24,568 nt of DNA from Nemertoderma westbladi (lineage: Eukaryota; Xenacoelomorpha; Nemertodermatida; Nemertodermatidae), in contig JAUCBJ010000985.1 in NCBI GenBank assembly GCA_032718475.1, forward strand, positions 1 to 24,568. The letters run 5' to 3'. The position numbers and the translations under genes are program-made. Below, piece by piece: positions 21,501 to 24,568 of this stretch. The number at the start of each line of letters is the position of its first letter. Within the stretch, counting starts at the first letter, position 1. The notes under the pieces are model-generated. The model was not told where the DNA came from. It was given only the letters and a program-made list of their open reading frames with translations, and searched no databases.

Positions 21501-21812
21501 CAACCTACTGTAGACGTAGACCCTGGACTCATGGCTCGCCCCACAGTAATTGATAACTAATAATTATAAAACATTCTTAATAAAGTTTAGTTCTTTTTAT
21601 CAGTAACTAAAATGTTACTCACCTCCTCGTCGCGTATAATGCAAACACCGACAACCTGGTTGCAACAGACAGCGGCGAATGCCTGAATCCTAGTCCCGTC
21701 GGGGTCTCTTCTCGTCTCTAAGTAACGATCCAAGTCTTCCAATAAAGACTCATGGAAATCAACTGTTCCTACCAAATTGCTTATTTGTTGACGATCCGCT
21801 GACGTTACATTC
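372..21812 (-). CDS. CFAP61: CFAP61, central to C-terminal part, nine exons (partial gene)
   Basis: CFAP61 is an axonemal protein of motile cilia and sperm flagella. It belongs to the calmodulin- and spoke-associated complex at the base of radial spoke 3 (family knowledge). Nine minus-strand exons were joined: 21812-21623, 20707-20473, 18537-18340, 9881-9652, 9552-9413, 9169-8716, 3529-3371, 1294-1139 and 550-372. All have AG acceptors and GT donors, and phases match at every junction, giving about 647 open codons. In order the product shows the end of a GNAT-like acetyltransferase-type domain ([20 protein letters not shown]), the stretch [17 protein letters not shown], a Rossmann-like strand ([12 protein letters not shown]), a second nucleotide-binding-like strand ([10 protein letters not shown]) and the C-terminal block [20 protein letters not shown]. 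The order and spacing match my memory of vertebrate CFAP61 throughout. Start codon, N-terminal half and extreme C-terminus are outside the window. No frameshift or internal stop is seen in the exons, so the gene looks intact although its introns are packed with repeats. Confidence 0.93.
551..1138 (-). other. CFAP61 intron (588 bp)
   Basis: Intron between the exons at 1139-1294 and 372-550, phase 0. Donor GTTAGT, acceptor TTGTTTAG. AT-rich with imperfect TTATT runs around 770-830. No mobile element was recognised; it is one of the few introns here without one. Confidence 0.75.
1139..1294 (-). CDS. CFAP61: CFAP61 exon ([14 protein letters not shown])
   Basis: 156 bp, phase 0 in and out, acceptor ATATTTATAG|GTGGGC, donor CTACAT|GTTAGT. 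It encodes [39 protein letters not shown] and [13 protein letters not shown], which joins the previous exon as [14 protein letters not shown] and the next as YNYLH-IEKPRIP, both as expected for CFAP61. The first 26 bases of this exon plus the last 10 of the intron form the 36-bp unit of the adjoining minisatellite. The acceptor used here is the most exon-proximal of about 51 near-identical ones. Distal acceptors would add units with an in-frame TAG. Confidence 0.9.
1269..3108. repeat. 36-bp minisatellite, about 51 copies, derived from a CFAP61 3' splice site
   Basis: Tandem array with a 36-bp period. Read on the gene (minus) strand, one unit is ATATTTCTAG (the last ten intron bases) followed by the first 26 bases of the exon at 1139-1294, starting GTGGGCCAGAATTTAGCC. 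The array starts in the exon itself and fills most of the intron. Each unit therefore repeats an acceptor TTTCTAG|GTGGG. Units are highly similar and differ at a few sites (TGG to CAG changes, G or T before TGTG, GGCTAA or GGTTAA). Two units near 2006 and 2081 have lost one base. One frame on each strand stays open across much of the array only because the period is a multiple of three; I do not regard these as genes. Confidence 0.97.
3109..3172. repeat. Degenerate outer copy of the 36-bp unit
   Basis: After the last clear unit there is a short AT-rich stretch (3100-3130) and then a diverged copy. Bases around 3131-3172 still align with the unit (CCAACCTCTAGAATGC, then GTGTAAGGATAAATTTTGG), with small indels. 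Array edges commonly hold the oldest, most diverged units. The outermost clear unit, on the minus strand, has an AT-rich tract followed by TATTAATAG|GAGTGCC, which could be an alternative acceptor. Confidence 0.6.
3173..3370 (-). other. CFAP61 intron remainder before the 36-bp array
   Basis: Unique AT-rich sequence between the donor at 3369-3370 and the array. No gene or repeat was recognised. Confidence 0.6.
3371..3529 (-). CDS. CFAP61: CFAP61 exon ([20 protein letters not shown])
   Basis: 159 bp, phase 0 at both ends, acceptor TTACGTACAG|GCTATC, donor AAAGAA|GTTAGT. It encodes [36 protein letters not shown] and ends YYNPKE. Joined to the previous exon it reads [17 protein letters not shown], which matches the family. 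The donor is a GTTAGT type, also used at 9412 and 1138. Confidence 0.93.
3857..4060 (+). repeat. LINE 5' region with two imperfect tandem monomers
   Basis: The segment starting near 3859 (GCAGGGGTATATGGCCTGAC) is echoed near 3966 (GCAAGGGTACAGGGCATGAC). Both continue with CAGATG, a CCAATGG core, GGTCA and AGAGTAG. The spacing is about 107 bases. Repeated 5' monomers often carry internal promoter activity in LINEs; here that is inference. Confidence 0.5.
4159..7524 (+). pseudogene. LINE endonuclease-reverse transcriptase, broken by two frameshifts and an insertion
   Basis: Starts at ATG 4159 ([17 protein letters not shown]). A proline-rich leader is followed by an APE-type endonuclease with [22 protein letters not shown] (near 4900), QIDHILF (near 5085) and [11 protein letters not shown] (near 5165). 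The reverse transcriptase follows: [63 protein letters not shown] and the catalytic DLDFADDL (near 6740-6760). It ends with a C-terminal [10 protein letters not shown] and WALTAEDTK region and a stop at 7522. Damage: a frameshift between about 4605 and 4625, an inserted segment at 5412-5552 containing a stop, and a one-base loss near 6410. Catalytic residues appear intact despite these breaks, suggesting fairly recent decay. Confidence 0.9.
5412..5552 (+). mobile_element. Short inserted fragment with a TGAAAA-type tail, probably a 5'-truncated retroposon
   Basis: The LINE reading frame is cut after TVPVY (tac at 5409-5411) and resumes at [10 protein letters not shown] (tac at 5553). ATAC occurs at both edges. 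The insert ends in ATGAAATGAAAATGAAAA, a simple repeat tail of the kind seen on CR1/L2-type LINEs and SINEs mobilised by them. The body includes GCCACCGGAGGCGCTAGTCC. The family is not identified. Confidence 0.6.
7572..7980 (-). pseudogene. Unrecognised coding remnant inside the inverted-repeat element
   Basis: On the minus strand, one frame is open from 7980 to about 7741 ([51 protein letters not shown]). A second frame then continues ([54 protein letters not shown]). The two frames abut near 7740, which suggests one gene with a single indel. The composition looks like real protein rather than random translation. The LINE begins where the second frame ends, so the LINE probably landed in or near its 3' end. 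I do not recognise the family; it may be a gene carried by the DNA element. Confidence 0.45.
7981..8655. other. Right arm of the inverted-repeat element, hairpin-rich
   Basis: Contains repeated ATACCCTATC and GATAGGGT motifs in both orientations. One hairpin is at 8141-8187 (AGGCAATATACCCTATC pairing with GATAGGGTGTTTTGCCT). Two direct copies of ATATCAGGCAGTATTGT lie at about 8476 and 8558. No coding region was recognised. Confidence 0.6.
8716..9169 (-). CDS. CFAP61: CFAP61 exon (largest; second nucleotide-binding-like fold)
   Basis: 454 bp, acceptor TTTGTGTAG|ATACATG, donor TTTTAAG|GTAAAT. The first base completes an Arg codon shared with the previous exon, giving [20 protein letters not shown]. 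Then come [20 protein letters not shown] (a strand plus glycine-rich turn), [14 protein letters not shown], and at the end [18 protein letters not shown] in phase 0. The donor sits only 26 bases from the end of the inverted-repeat element that fills the next intron. Confidence 0.94.
9170..9412 (-). other. CFAP61 intron (243 bp)
   Basis: Compact intron between the exons at 9413-9552 and 8716-9169, phase 2, donor GTTAGT and acceptor TTGTGTAG. No repeat element was seen. Confidence 0.85.
9413..9552 (-). CDS. CFAP61: CFAP61 exon ([14 protein letters not shown])
   Basis: 140 bp, acceptor GTCTCCTAG|GTTATAG, donor TAGAAG|GTTAGT. It enters in phase 0 as [19 protein letters not shown], continues [13 protein letters not shown], and leaves in phase 2. 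The segment [12 protein letters not shown] is typical of the second strand-glycine motif of FAD-dependent pyridine nucleotide-disulfide oxidoreductase-like folds, which is the fold of the C-terminal half of CFAP61. It is separated from the preceding exon by a compact 99-bp intron. Confidence 0.92.
9652..9881 (-). CDS. CFAP61: CFAP61 exon (Rossmann-like domain, continued)
   Basis: 230 bp, acceptor ATTTTCTAG|GAATGAG preceded by a T-rich tract, donor AAAGAG|GTAGGT. It starts with two bases completing the split glycine codon, then [33 protein letters not shown], and further on [20 protein letters not shown], leaving in phase 0 at KRKE. The first visible ATG (9879) is internal and not a start. The acceptor lies 119 bases from the end of the large 32-bp array, so almost all of the preceding intron is repeat. 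Confidence 0.93.
9882..9999 (-). promoter_or_regulatory. Unique 3' end of the intron carrying the 32-bp array
   Basis: The only non-array part of this 8.46-kb intron apart from the donor side. On the minus strand it has a T-run next to the array, a mixed AT stretch, and TATTTTTTTATTTTCTAG as polypyrimidine tract and acceptor. A branch point must lie here or in the array. Confidence 0.6.
10000..18366. repeat. 32-bp minisatellite, about 260 copies (8.4 kb), derived from a CFAP61 5' splice site
   Basis: Tandem array with a 32-bp period. On the gene strand a unit is the last 27 bases of the exon at 18340-18537 (TAGTTGTCATTGGTGCC, then TCCACCACAG) plus GTAAT of the intron, so most units repeat the donor ACAG|GTAAT. 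The array starts inside the exon and ends in a truncated unit at 10000 beside a T-run (gene strand), 119 bases from the next exon's acceptor. About 22 units are 36 bp long (four extra bases, AATGAATGG on the plus strand), confined to about 11100-16020. Rare units lose the donor (ATAG|CTAAT) or its AG (CATGTAAT). The block from about 16030 to 17240 is essentially perfect. Confidence 0.98.
18340..18537 (-). CDS. CFAP61: CFAP61 exon (linker and start of Rossmann-like domain)
   Basis: 198 bp, acceptor CATCTTAG|CTCTAAAC, phase 1 in and out. It encodes [35 protein letters not shown] and [13 protein letters not shown]. The last segment is the beta strand and glycine loop of a Rossmann-like FAD/NAD(P)-binding fold, split by the intron after the first base of the final glycine codon. 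The next exon supplies GA and then MSFLESL. The donor ACAG|GTAATTGG at 18338-18339 is the gene-proximal member of a tandem series of nearly identical donors, because the last 27 bases of this exon seed the adjoining 32-bp minisatellite. I chose the proximal donor because it alone preserves the reading frame into the next exon without added units. Confidence 0.92.
18538..19099 (-). other. Intron segment with a run of 22 C
   Basis: AT-rich intron sequence with AAATAAATAAATAAATTTATT near 18588-18608 and a homopolymer of 22 C at 18892-18913. The stretch at about 19000-19095 has GGGAAATAAATAAAGATTC followed by a second AATAAAGATTCTA, which resembles the 3' end of a retroposon but is not assignable. 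Confidence 0.5.
19100..19590 (+). pseudogene. LINE reverse transcriptase fragment with internal deletion
   Basis: The first frame gives [15 protein letters not shown] and [15 protein letters not shown], including the catalytic FADD. After VGLHKK it jumps, in another frame, to [38 protein letters not shown] and [18 protein letters not shown]. The segment normally lying between these motifs (about 150 residues, judging from the LINE at 3851-7571) is missing. It is the same broad LINE group as that element but a different family, as the shared block differs at many positions. It is antisense to CFAP61 and non-functional. Confidence 0.85.
19591..19902 (-). other. Intron sequence between LINE fragment and SINE
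   Basis: Rich in A-runs (19700-19750). No coding or RNA gene was recognised. Confidence 0.5.
19911..20201 (+). mobile_element. tRNA-derived SINE with 8-bp target duplication
   Basis: The head holds an A-box-like TTGTAGTGGTTGCATTGAA (about 19931) and a perfect B box GGTTCGATCC (about 19975). A roughly 180-bp body follows, then a tail of TTTAC repeats ending in T-runs. TTACAGTA flanks both sides (19903-19910 and 20202-20209). The element is 291 bp, and the B box lies in the expected place for a pol III internal promoter. The body does not match any core domain I can name with confidence. Confidence 0.85.
20210..20472 (-). other. Intron sequence next to the exon at 20473
   Basis: AT-rich with no recognisable feature besides the donor GTAAGT at 20467-20472. 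Confidence 0.5.
20473..20707 (-). CDS. CFAP61: CFAP61 exon ([12 protein letters not shown] block)
   Basis: 235 bp, acceptor ACATTCAG|GACATC, donor TTACAG|GTAAGT (a strong consensus donor). It opens in phase 0 with [17 protein letters not shown], continues with [19 protein letters not shown] and [11 protein letters not shown], and ends HHSLIT plus one base, phase 1. This is the best conserved part of the family in the window and the main basis for naming the gene. The preceding exon ends RDEE, so the join reads RDEE-DIEYIRS without a gap. Confidence 0.95.
20919..21127. mobile_element. MITE with about 31-bp terminal inverted repeats
   Basis: The left end reads TTAGGCCGCGTTCACACTAC then CGAGTCAAAGT. 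The right end is its reverse complement (GACTCAGTAGTGTGAACGC then GGCCTAA) with one mismatch in about 31 bases. Similarity continues inward as AAAATAC and AAAGAC. The core is AT-only palindromic sequence at about 21003-21045. The element is 209 bp with no coding capacity. The terminal TTA...TAA could reflect a TA or TTA target site; the superfamily is undetermined. Confidence 0.85.
21128..21622 (-). other. CFAP61 intron segment
   Basis: Follows the donor GTGAGT at 21617-21622. Two copies of AACCTAAAAATAT lie near 21139 and 21161. No gene was recognised. Confidence 0.5.
21623..21812 (-). CDS. CFAP61: CFAP61 exon (GNAT-like domain end)
   Basis: First exon of the gene visible here, 190 bp. The acceptor is TTTTTTAG|GAATG and the donor GAGGAG|GTGAGT. 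One base completes a split codon, then 63 codons follow, starting [15 protein letters not shown] and ending [11 protein letters not shown]. The stretch [18 protein letters not shown] is highly characteristic of CFAP61. The strand-turn-strand [16 protein letters not shown] resembles the core of GNAT-fold domains; whether it has catalytic activity is unknown. It enters in phase 2 and leaves in phase 0, so an exon ending with two leftover bases must lie upstream, and none is recognisable before the right edge. Confidence 0.9.
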
Positions 21813-21898
21813 CTAAAAAATGTATAATCATAAAATGTAATTCATATAACGTACAGTTAGTAGGCCTATATTTAAATAATTAAGATTGTGCACGGAGT

Positions 21899-22373
21899 TT
21901 ACGAAAAAAAACTCGGAACTTTATTCGAAAAAAAACTCGGAACTTTATTCGAAAAAAACTCGGAACTTTATTCGAAAAAAACTCGGAACTTTATTCGAAA
22001 AAAACTCGGAACTTTATTCGAAAAAAAAACTCGGAACTTTATTCGAAAAAAAAACTCGGAACTTTATTCGAAAAAAACTCGGAACTTTACTCGAAAAAAA
22101 CTCGGAACTTTATTCGAAAAAAACTCGGAACTTTATTCAAAAAAAAAACTCGGAACTTTATTCGAAAAAAACTCGGAACTTTATTCGAATAAAACTCGGA
22201 ACTTTATTCGAAAAAAAACTCGGAACTTTATTCGAAAAAAAACTCGGAACTTTATTCGAAAAAACTCGGAACTTTATTCGAAAAAAAACTCGGAACTTTA
22301 TTCGAAAAAAAAACTCGGAACTTTATTAAAAAAAAAACTCGGAATTTTATTCGAAAAAACTCGGAGTTTACCT
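21899..22373. repeat. A-rich minisatellite, 20 copies of a 22-25-bp unit
   Basis: The plus-strand unit is ACTCGGAACTTTATTCG followed by 6-9 A. Unit length varies through the A-run (4 to 9). The last two copies are diverged (GGAATTTTATT, then GGAGTTTACC). It lies in the intron upstream of the exon at 21623-21812, starting 86 bases from that acceptor. Unlike the two large arrays it carries no exon sequence. Open frames across it on the plus strand are by-products of repetition. Confidence 0.95.
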
Positions 22374-22530
22374 ATAACGGTGGACGAGGAGACGACGTAC
22401 ATAAATAAGTTATAGTAGCAGTACGCACTATGTGCAGTACGCACACTGTGGCAGTACGTATGGTACCTGAGTACTTGTGGTATTTTCGTATTGCAAAAAT
22501 AAGACTGTATAACCTATGTTATTGAGTTAT
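22374..22530 (-). other. Intron sequence with imperfect GCAGTACGCAC repeats
   Basis: Three imperfect copies of GCAGTACG(C/T)A at about 22419-22462. Otherwise nothing recognised. Confidence 0.45.
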
Positions 22531-23343
22531 AGTTTATTGTTTTGGTTAGAAAAGCTCGCCACTGTAACCTACTCCTTTCCATTAATTAAGAAATCTAGTT
22601 TCATTTATTGTTTTGGTTAGAAAACACCGCCACTACACTGTTTTGCCACAGGTACGCATATGAACGATAACTGTGATAATATTGGGATTGAGACGTGATT
22701 TTGATAAGTTTTTCTAGCAGTCTCGGTGAACTCGCAATTATAGAGGTAAGAAAAGCAAATAAAGAGGTAATAAAGTAATTAAAGAGGTAAAAAAGCAATT
22801 AAAAATGTTACTTTTAAAAAAAAATAGTTAAAAAGTAATAAAAAGAGGTAAAAAAAGTAATAATAAGAGGCACGAAAAATAACTGCCTAAAAATAATACA
22901 ACAGTACATTACACTACCGGTACATTATTATATTACTGTATAAATCATTAATACACTGATATAATGTACATATAACATAGGTATAATTACGATGAACGGG
23001 ATACACAATGAATATTGAATAATAATATATGGACATAATTACGTTATCGCATCTCTCTCATCATGTTTTCAGTAACAATGTGTTTTGATTTTCGTACAGA
23101 AAAGTTTTAGTTTTTTGATGTTCCGAATTTCTTTATATAGGCCGTTCCAGATACGTGTTGTACTGACTATAAGTTAAGTATAACACGAAATGTTGTTGTT
23201 ATAATCTGAGTCAATTGCGCGAAATGAGCGCAAACACAAAATAAATTTTAGTGGATTTTAAAAATTGGTTTAATTTAATTAAAAACATTAAGGGAAAGGA
23301 ACAGGTAACAGTGGCGGTGTTTTCTAACCAAAACAATAAACTA
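22531..23343. mobile_element. Inverted-repeat element (about 0.8 kb), possibly non-autonomous transposon
   Basis: AGTTTATTGTTTTGGTTAG starts at 22531, with GCCACTGTAAC following. A direct second copy lies at 22604-22635 (TTATTGTTTTGGTTAGAAAA then CACCGCCACT). The reverse complement ends at about 23342 (GTGGCGGTGTTTTCTAACC then AAAACAATAAACT). The interior has A-rich tandem repeats (AAAGAGGTAA type, 22740-22870) and no credible coding region. Confidence 0.6.
22741..22871. repeat. Imperfect tandem repeat of AAAGAGGTAAxAAAG type
   Basis: Five to six degenerate copies of a unit of about 20 bases built on GAGGTAA and AAAG(C/T)AATTA. Low complexity. Confidence 0.6.
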
Positions 23344-23878
23344 CTGTACTGTATACATTATTTCACTTGCGGTCAATTTGCGCTGAAGATCACTATTTTC
23401 GCTTGCGGTCAAAGTGCGCCACTATCTGTATAATCTAATATGGCATAGGGGTGGTTTTGGGTTCTCTTGTTTGTTTTTGCATTTCTTAATTGGTCAGTTG
23501 GTTGCTATGTTTCTTTTATTTGTTTCATAAACTACAATTTGCTTGCCTTCATCTGTTCCTGTTCGTACTGTCGTAGGGCTGCAGAATTACCGGTACACGC
23601 TACAGCTACATACAGATGTCGTACCGTGCGTGGTGTAGAAAATCAGTCATTCAATACCTGATTACTGCATTAGCAGATTAGTACTGTAGTACTGTAGTAG
23701 GCTACTGCTGTACTGGGCTACAGTCTGCCTCTGGCAGTACTGCTGTTAGTACTGTAGTAGTGCTGTAGTTTTGGTGTTCTGGTCAGCTGGTGTTAGTGCT
23801 GTAGTGTTAGTGTGCCTGTTAGTTCAGTAGTTAGTACTGTATTTACATCATAAATTGCTATATTGTGTAGTTGTGACC
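23344..23878 (-). other. Upstream intron sequence with GTACTGTA-type simple repeats
   Basis: Contains two related 20-mers, CACTTGCGGTCAATTTGCGC and CGCTTGCGGTCAAAGTGCGC, at about 23362 and 23400. TAGTACTGTAGTAG-type low-complexity repeats run from 23678 to 23835. No gene was recognised. Confidence 0.5.
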
Positions 23879-23955
23879 GATGTGGCTCCGATGTGGTCCG
23901 ATGTGGCCCCGATGTGCAGATGTGGTCCGATTGGGTCCGATGTCAGGATGTGGCT
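23879..23955. repeat. Short tandem repeat of GATGTGG(C/T)(C/T)CC units
   Basis: About seven degenerate units of 8-12 bases, such as GATGTGGTCC, GATGTGGCCCC and GATGTGCA, in head-to-tail order. Confidence 0.7.
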
Positions 23956-23998
23956 TTTAGACGGACCCAAAATAACCGTGTGGCTAAGTCACACGAAT

Positions 23999-24167
23999 AG
24001 TTCCCAAAAGATGAAAAGGCACTTTGGCATTTTGGCATTTTTTTCCAGGTACCTAAATAATTGCAACCAGCGTAAATGCCAAAATGCCAGAGTGCTTTTG
24101 CTGTTTTGGGGAACTGTAGTATAAATCCTTAAGAGTTCCCTAAAGGCACTTTGGCATTCTGGCATTT
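23999..24167. repeat. Foldback (hairpin) element with an extra solo arm
   Basis: The left arm 23999-24041 (AGTTCCCAAAAG, GGCACTTTGGCATTTTGGCA) pairs with the right arm 24074-24115 (AAATGCCAAAATGCCAGAGT, then GGGGAACT) around a loop of about 32 bases. A third arm in left orientation (AGTTCCCTAAAGGCACTTTG) lies at 24134-24167. The transcript of either strand could form a stem of about 35 pairs. Confidence 0.8.
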
Positions 24168-24568
24168 AATTGTAAATCATTATTAGTGATGATATTACTA
24201 GGCCTACGTCAGTACGTTATACACTACGCTTAAGTGTCTGAGTGTGCATAGCATAATACTGTAATAGCATAGTTTTAGTTCCCCCATCTCGGTGGGTGTA
24301 CGATTAAATTAAATTAAAGCTAGCATACTACCTAGTATTAGCTTGATTGAACATGCTTAAATATGAAATGAATTACCCCGCATTTGTAGGTCATACCTAT
24401 TTAATGTAAATCTTTTATAAAAAAAGTTTTTATAAAACGTTCTAGATTAGGGCCTATAATATGAAACTGTCAATACGGTATTACATTTGTATTATTATAG
24501 GCCTTATACAATAATATTGTCGCTCCATTCATTTAAATTATGTTTATTCCTTTATTATTACGTCACGT
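24168..24568 (-). other. Upstream intron sequence at the right edge
   Basis: AT-rich. A ten-base inverted repeat GGCCTATAAT/ATTATAGGCC lies at 24451-24460 and 24494-24503. No exon was recognised, so the next upstream CFAP61 exon is outside the window. Confidence 0.5.

Noticed and set aside
22370-22405. Short CFAP61 exon or alternative first exon ending TTATAG|GTAAAC
   Set aside because: In the needed phase only about 12 codons are open and there is no AG acceptor in that stretch. Starting at the ATG gives phase 1, which does not fit the phase-2 acceptor at 21812.
21886-22415. Lysine-rich repeat protein reading frames
   Set aside because: Several plus-strand frames are open at once across the A-rich minisatellite, with no start context or domain.
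22601-22798. Small minus-strand reading frame rich in F, Y and S
   Set aside because: Lies across inverted-repeat and A-rich tandem sequence, has no splice support, and matches nothing expected of CFAP61.

Overview
The window is animal nuclear DNA: AT-rich introns, GT-AG splice junctions, LINE, SINE and MITE-like repeats, and no prokaryotic gene structure. It carries the central and C-terminal coding part of one gene on the minus strand, the cilia- and flagella-associated protein CFAP61 (FAP61 in Chlamydomonas). I recognise nine consecutive exons, running from 21812 down to 372. Their splice phases all agree: 1,941 coding bases, about 647 codons. The 5' exons lie beyond the right edge and the last exon(s) beyond the left edge. 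The species cannot be fixed. Protein, repeats and intron style fit a marine invertebrate deuterostome (echinoderm, hemichordate or cephalochordate), with low confidence.

Layout from gene 5' to 3' (right to left). 22,375-24,568 is upstream intron with an inverted-repeat element, a foldback element and short tandem repeats. 21,899-22,373 is a 20-copy A-rich minisatellite. Exons at 21,623-21,812 and 20,473-20,707 flank an intron with a 209-bp MITE. The intron down to 18,538 holds a tRNA-derived SINE, an internally deleted LINE fragment and a run of 22 C. The exon at 18,340-18,537 is followed by an 8.4-kb, roughly 260-copy, 32-bp minisatellite that fills nearly the whole intron. Exons at 9,652-9,881, 9,413-9,552 and 8,716-9,169 are closely spaced. 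The next intron is almost entirely a terminal-inverted-repeat element (3,627-8,689) with an EN-RT LINE inserted into it. Then come the exon at 3,371-3,529, a 1.8-kb, roughly 51-copy, 36-bp minisatellite, and exons at 1,139-1,294 and 372-550.

The most striking observation is that both large minisatellites are amplified splice junctions of CFAP61 itself. The 32-bp unit is the last 27 nt of an exon plus the first 5 nt of the intron (a 5' splice site, ACAG|GTAAT). The 36-bp unit is the last 10 nt of an intron plus the first 26 nt of the next exon (a 3' splice site, TTTCTAG|GTGGG). One gene therefore carries over 200 tandem copies of one donor and about 50 tandem copies of one acceptor. Nearly every unit has an AG|GT core. 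I recall, without being able to check, that intron-boundary minisatellites were described in amphioxus Adh; the scale and the donor-plus-acceptor pairing in one gene merit attention.
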